Shown piece by piece: positions 11,282 to 22,884 of a DNA stretch of 64,000 nt. The notes beneath the pieces are model-generated. The model saw only the letters and a list, made by a program, of their open reading frames with translations. It was not told where the DNA came from and did not search any database. A program made the position numbers and the translations under genes. Position 1 is the first letter of the stretch. Each line of letters starts with the position of its first letter. The stretch is from Manihot esculenta (taxonomy: Eukaryota; Streptophyta; Magnoliopsida; Malpighiales; Euphorbiaceae), in the NCBI RefSeq assembly GCF_001659605.2, contig NC_035164.2:5702438-5766437 (forward strand), written 5' to 3'.

Positions 11282-12262
11282 TACAAACAAGCAAGTATAG
11301 TCTTATTAAATTCTCAGGTGTCCTAACCAAAGCTTTTAAATATTCATTGTATAATATTCTCTCGTGGTGTTGGAGTGAATAATTGGATATGCTGCCTTCA
11401 AATTCCCTTTTTTTTTTCTCTGGCCATTATTACTAATAATTTACTTTTTATTAGACTCTTTATTTTCCACGTTCTTTTTTTTTTTTCAATTAATAGAGAT
11501 TGGATTCCTTTATTAAACTTATCATGTTGTATCCATGGCAATTTTTATTTTATTTTATAAAGTATACTTTAAAATACATGGCCAAGGAATAATATTTTAT
11601 TCCTTGTTCAGTCAAAAATCATAATATTTTTCTAATTATATTAATTAAATTAATAAATAACTATTTTATAATATGGTTTTAGTAATAAATAATATAATGT
11701 ATAGACAGTTTATATTTGGTTACATATTTTATTCCTTTGCTTCATTTTAATCATATTGACTATGCTATATGCTGTGGAGGGCACTAGTGGATGCATAAAT
11801 TTAATTTAGAGGTCTAATTTAAATAAATTATTAAAGAAAATAAAATGTATAAAATAAATACTTAGCGATAAGGGAAATTTTTATAAAATATTAATAAAAT
11901 ATTATTTTTGTAAATCAATACTAAAATATATTAAATTCAAATTTCAATAGTTCAAATCACATTAATAAAATGGTAGAAATCACGATAGTATATTATTCAT
12001 GTCAAAATATTATCCTTATTTGATAGGATTTTGTATCTTATTTTATTTAAAATTTCTTATTTTATCTTATTTAGAATTCCACATTTTACACTAAATATAA
12101 TTTTGTCATCTCATACCCTTCTAACTATATCCAAACTCTATCCAATATGATAAACATCACAACTCTATCCAATATGATAAACATCACAGCAGCTGTCAGA
12201 GATACGCTTCTAACAATATCCAAACTTTATCCAATATATAAACATCATAACAGCTGTCAAAA
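11282..12262. other. AT-rich spacer, grading into an old repeat
   Basis: No gene is supported. From about 12134 a 27-bp phrase (CTCTATCCAATATGATAAAC core) is directly repeated, and a variant recurs at about 12218-12255 with CAGCTGTCA. This seems to be the left part of the old repeat interrupted by the solo LTR at 12268. Confidence 0.45.
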
Positions 12263-12267
12263 GGACC

Positions 12268-14670
12268 TGTAACAGCCCGAAAATCGGACCGCTACCGGCG
12301 CTAGGATCCAGATCGGCTTAAGGCCGCCGGGACCCGTAGCAAGCCAAACATACACCCTGTACAATTGGTATAATCCCAAACATGATCAAACATTTCCAAA
12401 AAACATTTAAAATTTTACCTTTACCAAGCTTGACCTATGTATGCACTATGACTGAACTCATAGAACCCCTAAGGTCAGCATACCCTATGTCAAACTCGGT
12501 CCAACATACATATCAACAGAATATAAAACTGATGTACAAAGGGATTATCCAACTCGGACCAAGCACAATACTATAACTCTGATCACATTACATAATATCA
12601 TTTTTCAATACAACTCTTTTACATCAATACATAACCTTACATTACATCATGTCCACTACTATTCTATTACACATCATAACCATAGCCATATCCTGACGAC
12701 TCCCCGAACTAACTCTGACCCTGCAAACCTGGGGTTAGGGGAGAGGGGTGAGCTAAAAAGCCCAGTGAGCAGAAACCATAAAAGAAAAGCAGTTCATTAA
12801 AACGTATGCTATCATGGAATGCATCACATCACAAACAATACACATTAAGGATGAATTTGTCACCAATAGCCCTCTACATATAGATGTTATATCATAACAA
12901 GTTCGAAAATGCTCTATGCCAGGGGCGATACGGCCACGCCTGGACTTCACATACTCTATGCCAGGGGCGATACGGCCACACCTGGACTTCTCTTCCTCTA
13001 TGCCAGGGGCGATACGGCCACACCTGGTCTTTCCATCATATATCATGTCATACATATCATATCGTGTCAAATCATGTCATACTGAGGGCTAATGGATCAT
13101 CCAAAATCCATCCACATCATCATCATCGTATTATGCAATGCAACATATTCGTGATCTCTAATGCAACAACCTATTACATAACATGGTATTCATGATGCAT
13201 GAACATGTTTTAAACATTCAATTTCTTTAATATTAAAAGAGTTATGTTCTACTCACCTTTGACTAGCTCTGGACTGACTCTGAAGCAGCTAACACTGCCA
13301 AACACCTTGGTTCCTCGGGTCCGATCCTACACAGGTGGACTCCAGTGAGGTGCCAAACACACTCTAAACAACTCATAAACAACTACCCAAAAACCCCCTA
13401 AAACATCACCAAAACATGCATAGGAAACAACCATGAAAAGGCTGGACAGGGCACTTTCGGCGGCACCTTCGGCGGCCGAAAGTCCCTCTCTAGAGACGAA
13501 AGTCAGGCACTTTCGGCGGCCAAACCTTCCTTCGGCGGCCGAAAGTCTGTTTTCAAGTCAAAACTCAACTTTCGGGGGTAAGGTTTGGCGGCCAATCCAT
13601 GCATCCATAGGCAGGTTCGGCGGCCAAAACTACCTTCGGCGGCCGAACCTGAATTCATCAGAACTCAGCCTCTCGTGCATACTAGCCTCCAAAACTTTAC
13701 CAAATACCCCAAACAACCACCCAACCTCATAAAAATATGCATAAACCCTAAACCATGCACAAAGGAGGTTAAACAAGCTTAAACTCCAACAAAAACATCA
13801 TAGAGCATACATAAAGAGCTTATGACCCACATAAGCCAAAACCATCAAAACTACTCAAAACCTCACTTGTTCTCTCCCAATCATGCATACACTTTCCCAC
13901 ATGCATAACCTAGCCTAAACCTTCAACATAACATCATTTAAACATACGTAAGTACACATTGGGCATAAAACCCACATAAACCCTAACATGCATATCTACC
14001 CATACTCAACCATCAAAACACAAGGAAAGCAAGGATCTACACTTACCTCTTGAAGATCGAGGGGTGGTGCGATCCCTAACTCGGAGGTGTGGAGGATCCA
14101 AGCTCCAAAAGCCTCCAAGCTCCCAAAACTCCTATTTAAGCTTCAAAACTTCAAAACAAAGGTAGGACTCATGAAAAACTTGAGGGATGGGTAGAGAAAA
14201 CATGAAAACGACCAAAGGAGGGCATAAACTCACCTGAGCTCGAGAATGGGGAGAAAACTCGCCCATTTCCGATCTGAGGGCTCTTTATAGGTGGCCTGGT
14301 CAACAACCTTCGGCAGCCTAACGTGCCCCCTAAACTCATGCATGTTCGGCGGCCGAACTTGAGGTTCGGCGGCCGAACCTTGGTTTGTTCAAACAAGGCT
14401 TTCGGAGGCCAAAAGCGCTCCCGAAACCTTCCCATGTTCGGCGGCCGAACTTCACTTTCGGCGGCCGAACCTGGCAAATGCCTCATTGGTCTTTTCTTTT
14501 CAAAACTCAATTCTTTTTCATTTAAAACCATGAAATCAGTAAAAAAAAAACATTTTAGAAAACACATTTTACCCCTCTAGAAGACTCTGGCATCATCAAA
14601 ATTCCATATTCCAACGGAGATTCTGCCGGAAGGTAGGGATTCCGATGCCGGAATCTAGCCGGGTATTACA
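12268..14670 (-). mobile_element. Solo LTR of the B/C/E/F gypsy family, reverse orientation
   Basis: Read on the minus strand it runs from TGTAATACCCGG to CGGGCTGTTACA (2403 bp) and has no internal region. It is flanked by perfect GGACC repeats (12263-12267 and 14671-14675). That is the signature of a complete insertion reduced to one LTR by LTR-LTR recombination. It keeps both clusters of TTCGGC-N-GCCGAA sites, a TATA-type CTATAAAG (about 14284, minus strand), the AAGAG|GTAAG donor (about 14045) and its own tandem block (three ~53-bp units with CCAGGGGCGATACGGCC, about 12910-13035). Confidence 0.92.
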
Positions 14671-14675
14671 GGACC

Positions 14676-15280
14676 AGTACGCAAGGCGACGTGAGTAGCA
14701 AAAAGTCAATCTCAAGAGGCCACATGTCCCAGACCCCGGTAAAAGATGTCCTTTTTAAATCCGAAGAAACAAAGACTAGCAGGGGATCTCTGATATTACA
14801 TAACATCCGACCAAGGTAAGCTATAAACTTTCATCACAAGACAAAGATTACGTGGCATGGATCTGACAAATGAAAAATGCGGTCCCACTACGGAAAGGGA
14901 GATCTGAACACTTTAATACTCGGATTATCGTCAAGATTTGCCTTCCCTTGATAGGTTGAGTCTTGACATAGGATTACCGTTACTAAATACTTTCCCGCTT
15001 CACCTATGATCACAAGATCATCAACCCATGAGCTGGCAATATCCATTATCGAGTAGTTAGCTACATCATTGCTTGATTTTCAAGAAATATTATATTTATC
15101 TCCATTTTTTTTATAATATAAAAGGGAAATGATTCTAGAGGAAAAAATACATTATTCTCTTATATTAAAACTTGAAGCAAGTTGTTGCATTCTCTCTAAT
15201 CGTCACCATACTGACCTGAGCATCGAAGTGGCTGCCGTGAACACTTATCACCACCTCACATTTTTGCCAATTATAGTATA
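14676..15280. repeat. Probable old LTR remnant that hosts the solo LTR
   Basis: Sequence outside the GGACC duplication has LTR-like traits: TATAATATAAAAGGG near 15112, then CATTCTCTCTAATCG, and a phrase like GACCTGAGCATCGAAGTGGC near 15212-15232, which resembles a motif common at the ends of some plant LTRs. Part of it (about 14850-14960) recurs inverted next to element E at 3795-3990. Boundaries and family are uncertain. Confidence 0.4.
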
Positions 15281-16949
15281 GTCTCATTCCTGTCACGTCA
15301 TTAATCTCATTTCAATAATATCAATTATTATAATTTTTATAAGTTTAAGTATTCAATAAATTATAATTTTACTTGAGATGTTTAATGAATTAATATAAAA
15401 TAATATTATTAAGACTCTTGTAATTAAGTATATAGATTTTCAGGTTAATATACAGTCAATTTTCACTAATAATCACTCAACTTTTAATTTTTTTCAGTAA
15501 CATCATTCAACTTTAATTTTTCCATAAAACTTCATCAATATCAACTTAAGTAAATGTAAAGTATATATCATATGTAATTATAAATTTATTGGTTATATAT
15601 TTCTCTACTCATAATCTCACTCTTTAATAAATTTAAAATATCCATACTAATGAGAACATATTTTTTATATCATGTAAATTAATACATTTTATAATTTACT
15701 TATTTAATAAAATATATATTTAATAATATTTAAGACATATATTTATTTTTTTATATTTCATTTAATTTTTTTAAAAATTAAAATTAAATTAACCGTTAAT
15801 AATTTAAATTTAATTGCAACTGGAGCGGGAATAGTAAAAAATTGAAATTATGATCGATTTAAAATCGAACCAAAATCAGATTGAAATTATTAAAAAATAA
15901 AACTATTTTAAACCATTTTAAATTTAACCAGTTTCAGTTGGATTTGAAAAATAACCAGAATCGGCCCATGGCCATGCTTACACTAAAGACAACAGGTAAT
16001 ACCCTACAATTTTAGAAAATACTCCCACCATTCCATATTTTTTGTTGATTTTCTTTTTATTGTTTTAAAATTATTATTCACTTTTTTTTAATTTTAGTAA
16101 TATATAAATTAACCATTATAATCCTATTTAATTTTATTTTATTTATAAAAAATCTCTTTAAATATCTCTTAATATTTAATAAATTTTAATATATTTAAAA
16201 TAAATATAATTAAAAAGTTAATAAATAAATTATATTTAAAAAAATAAAATGGATAAAAATTATAAGATGTATGGAATATAAATTTTATTATTTTTATTAT
16301 TTTAATATTTTCAATAAAACTTGAGATTTTTTTTTTAAAAAAAATTTGTATTAAAATTAAATTGTCCATTATTTAAAAGCAGAAACGAAAATTAATATCT
16401 CTACTTAAACATTAAATAATTAAAGTTAATGAATTATTACAAATTTTATTTTTATTAATAATAGTTTCAATAATGCTGAAATAAAAAAATTTATTTACAT
16501 TATATCAATTTTGTAAATATTAATAATTAAAAAATGTCATTAGTGTAAATGAATATTTGAAATTTATCAAATCTATTAAATAAGGTGAAATTAAGAGAGA
16601 TTTAAAGAGAAAATAATTTTAATTTGTAGTAACTTATAAATATATAATTATAAATAAAAAATGCTTATACTCTATTCAAATCAAAGTTGAAAAAAAATTG
16701 AGTGATAATATTTAAAAAATTATTAAATTTAATTATTAAATAATATAAAAAATATTATATGATTTATTCATTTTTACTTTCGAATTCGTCATCCAATTAT
16801 TAAAAAAAGTATTTCATGGTATCACTTTTCAAACATCATTAAAAAAACATTGATATGATAAATAAAATATATTTATTAATTAAAAATATGAAAATACATT
16901 ATATAATTTTATTTATTTTTATTTCAGAGTTTAAGATTTAACTTATTTC
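15281..16949. other. Very AT-rich intergenic sequence
   Basis: Runs of A/T dominate and no coding region is supported. A degenerate AATCGAACCAAAATC patch at about 15850-15970 may be a decayed relative of the ACCGAA MITEs, but no target duplication was found. Confidence 0.4.
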
Positions 16950-16954
16950 AAAAT

Positions 16955-17453
16955 TGATAATCTGATATCCAGAAAATAGGATTTTACAATGGGTTCTGTA
17001 AAACTGAAAAAAATTTAGACCTAGAGGAGAGTATTTCTCCTTTTATATGTTTCCTTTTGTCTGCCAGTGACGTGTAACAGAATGTGTGTCATTGGGCCAC
17101 CTGTCCCTGTTATTTTGATATGGACGTACGAGGAAATCAGATCGCTGCCCCATGCGTAACGGCCCCTGATTCTCCCGGACGCGCGTACGGGTGGTCCCAA
17201 GTAAAGGATGGGTAGATCTTTTTCCTGATTCTGGGCCGGACCGAATGACATGATATGGACTGAACCCAGAGAGGATTTTATTCATCGGGCCCAAAGGGCT
17301 AGGCCGGCCTGATTGAGAAGATTGATGGGAGTCCGACCTTCAGGCTGAGTGGGCCGGACTTGATGCATGTGATGAGGCTTGAAGGTCCCTAGAAGAGGAG
17401 CTGGTGTTGTGGGCCTGGCCCCAGACCGAGATGGAGAAATCCAGCGGTCATCA
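16955..17453 (+). repeat. 5' LTR of element D (499 bp)
   Basis: It starts TGATAATC and ends GGTCATCA. The last ~235 bp align with 42901-43135, and the whole matches the solo LTR at 45839-46331. The interior is much more GC-rich than the surrounding DNA. Confidence 0.8.
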
Positions 17454-17700
17454 ATTGCCCCTTTACCTTCTCGTCAGTTATTGTCTGGCTGATGAGGGGG
17501 TAAATACCGAGAGTAGTAATGATCGCGCCGCCTAAAGGACAAGTCTACTCAAAACATCTCCTCGTCTCATCACTTTTTCCAATTTCGAATTCTTTCTATC
17601 TTCTTGAAACCTTTGCCCTCTTCCATCTTCTGCTCGATTTGCCTACATCGCCCTTCTACCCTAGTCACTTTCAAGGTACGCTTCTTCTCTTTGTCCTTTC

Positions 17701-18450
17701 ATGGATAGTCCAAGACTTCCCGACGTTCTTATAATAGAGTCTAACGTTACTCCGTCTTTCTTAAAAAATTTCTTCTCTAAGGAGTATTTAGATACCCCAC
17801 TCTTTCGTATTCGGGCCCCCTACCCGAACGAGATGATTGTTCTTCCTGATCCTCCTCCCTCCGACCTAATCGATCCCCAAAAGGATCTTAGCCTGGTCTT
17901 TTTCGCTAAGCAGAGGGAGTTTGGCCTAAACTTCCCCTTTCCTCCTTTCTTTACCTAGGTCTTCCAGTACTTCAGGATAACTCCTCGGATGCTAGTTCCC
18001 AATTCCATTCTGTTCATGTCCTCCTTTGAATCCGTATGTCTAAGCTGGGGGTTCAAACCCACGGTGCATTTGTTTGTTTCTTTCTTCCGATTAGTTAGGG
18101 CAAACCAGGGTTTTTATTATTTTTCCCCTTGGGGGGGGGGCTTTCAATCTTTTCGGGTCATAAAGACTCAATAAAGGGCTGGATGGAAGGCTTTGCAGTA
18201 GTGGAGCTCAAGAAGGAGTCCGGGCTCATCTGGGACCTAGAACTCTCCTGGGAGGATGTTTCACTGAACTGCAATGACCTGCCTCAGCTGAGCCTTACTG
18301 AACAGGTCGGGTATATTCGACTAACTTTTGTTAAGAAGAAGTATGATGTCGAGAAGTGTATGTTTGTGTCTAATCTTCGTGATATTAGAGATGCGGGTAC
18401 TTTGCTCCACTTAGCTGTGTCATTTTGCCTTTGTAATCTGCGTGGCTTGT
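17701..18450 (+). pseudogene. Element D gene, N-terminal part ('putative gypsy type transposon', PF04195-like)
   Basis: The frame from ATG 17701 resembles the plant transposon-associated domain Pfam calls Transposase_28 / putative gypsy type transposon, including FPFPPFF, an FRITPRMLVPNS segment and GFKPTVHLF. Its biochemical role is unknown. The copy is dead here: a stop at 17956-17958, then a frame change at a run of ten G (18131-18140), after which the coding frame continues from about 18141 with KGWMEGFAVVEL. A probable intron begins near 18413 and ends at the TTTTGCAG acceptor at 18484. Family assignment is by remembered pattern, not by a search. Confidence 0.6.
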
Positions 18451-19335
18451 TACCTTACTTTGTGTTGATTGTGGACTTTTGCAGCTTCCGAAGTGAATAT
18501 GGACCAAATCAAGCCCCCGAAGAACCTTATACTGTCCCGAGAGTGCATGGACGCTGCTCTGGATGCTCTCTTGGCTGGGCAATCTGTGAAGGAGGCTACT
18601 CAAAGGGTAGCCGAGGTTATTTCTTCTAGGTAGGTTACTCGACTTCCTCCTCCCCCAGCATCTTCTCAGGCTCCCAGACCGAATGCCCGACGTAGCAAGT
18701 CGTCTCGGCCCTCTAGCCGCAGAAGATCGAGCTCAACCCACCAATCTTCTGAAGCCCCCCGGCCTCAATGCTCTTCTACTGAGAGGATGGAAGAGGCTCC
18801 AGGGGTTATTTCTGAAGTGGCTAAGGAAACCAGGATGGTGAGGGCGGATCCCATTCTTCCTCTTGTGGATGCTTCTGCTGTGGGACTTGAGGTCTCCATT
18901 ACTGAAGAGGAGGCTCCAGGACAAAGAAAAGAGGTTATTCTTATAGACGAAGATGTTCAGGAGGCTCCTGCCGGAGATTCCCCTGTTCCTGATGAGGTTG
19001 GATCCGGCCTTGCTAGTGATGGAGGTGTTATAGAGAAGGCTGGGGACAAGCGCCCCGCCTCCCCCGAAATGTCCGCCCCAGCTCCTGCTCGGAAGAAATC
19101 TAGGGCTTCCAAGGGGTCGGCTCCAGCTCTCCCTCCTCTTGAGAAGAAAAAGGATGTTCCCACGGTGCCCCTGATGTCAGCTTTCGACAACGACATTTTG
19201 AACGTGGAGGACATCACTCATCAGTCTCATGCGAGCGTAGTTGCTGAAATCATCAAGGAGCGAATGTTTGGTGGCGTCACAGAGGCTTCAGACCCACGCC
19301 TGCTTGCTCTCACTGGTCTTCTAGCTAGTTTTACC

Positions 19336-20917
19336 TAGGGCTGTAAATGAGCCAAGCTATTCGTGAGCTACTCGAGACTCGACTCGATAAAAGCTCGACC
19401 GAGTTCGGCTCGTTTTTTAAACGAGCCAAGTTCGAGCTCAATTTTGAGGCTCGTCACTTAAACGAGCTAAGCTTGAGCTCCATAGTATTCGGCTCGTTAA
19501 GGCTCGCGAGCTGGCTCGTTTTTAGGCTCGCGAGCAGGCTCGTTGAGAAGGCTCGCGAGCAGGCTCGTTGAGAAGGCTCGCGAGCAGGCTCGTTGAGAAG
19601 GCTCGCGAGCAGGCTCGTTGAGAAGGCTCGCGAGCAGGCTCGTTGAGAAGGCTCACGAGCAGGCTCGTTAAATAGGCTCGTGAGTAATATTGTTGAGAAG
19701 GCTCGCGAGCAGGCTCGTTGAGAAGGCTCGCGAGCAGGCTCGTTGAGAAGGATCGCGAGCAGGCTCGTTGAGAAGGCTCGCGAGCAGGCTCGTTGAGAAG
19801 GCTCACGAGCAGGCTCGTTAAATAGGCTCGTGAGTAATATTGTTTAAATAAATTGGTGAACCAATTCGTTAAATAAATTTATGAACAAGTTCATATATTA
19901 TTAAAAAAATAAAAATAACTATAAAGTTATAAAATTTAAACTATTATAAATACTTGAAAATTATAGTATTGAAAATTACAAATAATTAAGATTAATTATT
20001 ATAATTAATATTCTTTAAAATTAAATTATAAAAATCTTTTGTATATAATTATTATAATAAGATTCCATAAAATTAATGTATAATCACAAATAATTAATAT
20101 TAATTATTATAATAAGTATTCTTTAAAATTATAGTACTACATGATAAATTGAGTTGTAAAAATTATATACATTTTAAAATTAAAGTATAATTATAAAAAA
20201 AATTTTGTATATAATTAAGCATACAACATAAAAGATGATAATAATTATCAAAGTATATTAATAATAATTAATTAAGGTTATATGGATGTTGAAGTTGAAA
20301 TTCAAGTTAACTAATTGAACAAGTATGAAGATGATTATGAAGATAATTAAATTATATTAGTTTGTTTCAACTGTTGGAAGTTGGAATCAACTTTATTCGT
20401 TTGATATTAAACTTTGTGTGTAATCTAATTTTATTATGTTGTTGAATTTATATTTATTTGTGTTATTTTAGTTATAAATTGTGTTACGTAATGTTTTTTA
20501 TGTACACTCTCTTTTTTTATATTATTTAAATTAATGATGATTAAAAACTTATTAAAGTGTAATTATTAATTCGAGCTCGAGCCTGAACTTGAGCTCAAAC
20601 CAAACTTTTTAATTTTGGTCTCGGTCTCGAGCTTTTTTAACGAGTTTCTTAATCGAGCTTTCCGAGTTCGAGCTCGAGTTTTATTAACGAGCTTCTTAAT
20701 CGAGTTTTTCGAGCTCGAGCTCGAATTAGGCTCGTTATTAAATCGAACGAGTCTTTCACGAGTCGAGCTCGAATCGAGCTCAATTATAATATTTAATTCT
20801 CGAGCCGAGCTCAAATCAAATATTAGAGCTCGAGTCGAGCTCGAGCTTCCAAACTTTTTTAATAAACGAGCTTGAGCTTTACAAAGCTCGGCTCGGCTCG
20901 GCTCGATTACACCCCTA
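19336..20917. mobile_element. hAT-like GAGCTC-type MITE with internal minisatellite, inserted in the element D gene
   Basis: It begins TAGGGCTGTAAATGAGCC and ends GATTACACCCCTA, flanked by perfect 8-bp repeats GTTTTACC (19328-19335 and 20918-20925). It is 1582 bp and has no transposase. The two GAGCTCGA-rich ends are partly complementary and the middle is AT-rich. It is the same family as 10368-11077. Confidence 0.85.
19515..19850. repeat. 25-bp minisatellite inside the MITE
   Basis: About a dozen copies of a 25-bp unit (GGCTCGCGAGCAGGCTCG followed by TTGAGAA) lie head to tail. A higher-order pattern is visible: the block ends in GCTCACGAGC, then AAATAGGCTCGTGAGTAATATTG, and this end occurs twice (about 19650-19692 and 19800-19842). 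Unequal exchange of a multi-unit block explains this. Confidence 0.85.
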
Positions 20918-22227
20918 GTTTTACCAGGGAGCAGGCAGCGTTCCGATCTCGACCTCGGGGGGAGCTGGGAGATATGATCAGGGAGATGCTCCTGATGGTA
21001 AGTCGTTCGTTTTGGTTTCTGCTCGTATTCTAATTTTCTTTGTTTCTTTGTTATGACAGCTTTTTCTTTTTGCGCTAGGTGATGGGCCTCTTCATAGAGG
21101 TGGACGCTCGTGACCACTCTCTCCGGGAGTCTGTGGATCGCCGGGTTGAGGAGGCCCGTTTAGAGGAAAATCTGTCTGCCACCAGTGACGCCTGGGGTAA
21201 TCTGGCCGCAGCCCATGAGCACGCCAAGTCCCTAAAGGCGGAGTTATCTCAAGCCAGAAGGGTTCTTAAAGATTCTGACGAGAGGGCAGCTGCAGCAGAG
21301 GTCCGTTGTGAGGAAGTTCTGAAGCAGCTGTCCTCTGTAGTGGATGCTCTACGTGAGAGGGACGAGGCTGTGAGCCAGAAGGAGGAGGTCTAGCGCTAAT
21401 GCGAGCAGCTGAAGGTAAAATTTGATGCCGTTCTGGCTCAAAAGAGTGAAGCCGTAGCTCGGGTTGTGGTCCTGAAGCAAGAGCTGAGCAAGCAAGCTGA
21501 TAGTGTTAAGGGCTTGACTTTGGTGGCAGAGGAGTCCAAACTTCAGAATCAGCAACTCTGCCAACAAGTCGAATCCTTAGAGACGAGGTGCTCAGCTCTG
21601 CTTGAAGAGGTTAAATTGGCTGAGGACAGGGTCCAGCTGGAGGTCGAGAAGTGTTTAAGGGAGTATAAGGAGTCCCCCGAGCTGAAGAAGGAGATCCAGC
21701 AGGCCTGTGAAGCTCACCTCCAGGACTATACAAGTTCTTTTGAATTTAAAGCCAAGATAGCTGAGGCCTGTGAGAGGCGACTTGCGAAATTTCAAGGCTC
21801 TAAGGAAACGAAGACTGCCGTATGAAATAAGGGCTTCCACATGTTCGTCTCTGGGTACAATCGGGGCCTAAGGACAGCCAGATACGCTCCCTCTATCCCA
21901 CTGGCTGAACTCCGAGCTGCAGAGGAAGACACTGATGGCGAGGCGGTGCTTTATGGGGAGGATGACAGACATTTGCCCAAAGGGGGTCCTCGTACTGCAG
22001 CTGGGCCTTTTGAGGCAGGCGCCAAGCTGGGAGATGGAGATGCTGGGTCTCGGGGGCTGGAGGTCGTGCCTTTTGTGGGCATTGGGGGGTCTGAGCCAGA
22101 AGGTGCTGGGCCTCCCACAAATAGTAATGTAAATAATGTAAATGTAGATAGTACAGAAAGTAATGTAGATGTTAATGTCCCTAGACATGTAAGTCCTTTA
22201 AGGACTGTTTTTCCTTTAGTAGAGTAG

Positions 22228-22879
22228 ACTGCAAAGTAGGTTGTATTTACTTTTCTTTTAATGATATTTGATTTTTGTGTTTGGTATTTTGAATTATTTT
22301 GATTGTTATCTATTTCTCTGGCTTTATTCATACTTGAGCTGTTTTTATCTCCTCATTGGGCTACTTATTCTATCTAAACAGTTTAATTTGTTTAATTTTA
22401 AAGATTGGCGAATGAAACACTTAAGAGGTGTTTAATGAATCTTATAAGGAATTAACTACATTACCTTTCATTTCTTGCTCCTCAGTTAATCAGGGCTGAA
22501 AACTTAGCAAGAGACTTAGTCTCTGACTTATAAATTTATCTATTTTAACAAGGCATTCGTTTGTAAGCTCTTTCCGAGCTGGACCAGCCGTACCTATGAG
22601 CTCTGTTTTCAACAGTGGGTTGAACTCTTGACTTATGATTTTTTATGGTTCATGTAAGGACATTCTCATTTTCTTTTATTACTTCGCTACTATGAGCTCG
22701 GGCACATAGCCTTTGCTTAATAATAATAAGTCAGATCATGTACCTTTAAAGGTGATGAGCAGGATTGGCCTCCTTGTTTTTAGTTCTGTTCTGACAAGAG
22801 CTGAAGCTGGGGTCATCTGCTTATGCCTATTGGATTTCTCCTCAGGTTGCCCCTTTACCGCCTCAGCATTTATTACATG
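22228..22879 (+). other. Non-coding 3' interior of element D
   Basis: No ORF is supported. Scattered GAGCTCGG phrases match similar phrases beyond element C (42545-42780), as expected if this is one continuous region of D split by C. Confidence 0.5.
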
Positions 22880-22884
22880 AGTGG

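Larger units (their letters stand above)
18485..22227 (+). pseudogene. Element D gene, central and C-terminal part (low-complexity plus coiled-coil), broken
   Basis: After the 18484 acceptor the frame reads an MDQIKPPKNLILSREC segment, then an acidic, Ser/Pro/Ala-rich stretch (18787-19335). The hAT-like MITE at 19336-20917 interrupts it; outside the MITE's 8-bp duplication the same frame resumes. A GT/AG intron follows (20998-21078), then a long heptad-rich coiled coil (21079-21822), then a tail with the FHMFVSGYNRGL motif usual in these transposon proteins, ending at 22227. Lesions include a stop at 18628-18630, two stops at 21391-21393 and 21397-21399, and a stop at 21823-21825. No enzyme motif is visible; it may be a structural or gag-like protein. 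Confidence 0.55.

Noticed and set aside
19522..19806. Open frame with repeated LLNEPAREPSQ-type units
   Set aside because: It is the minus-strand reading of the 25-bp minisatellite (25 bp is not a multiple of three, so the frame cycles), with no sign of selection on protein.
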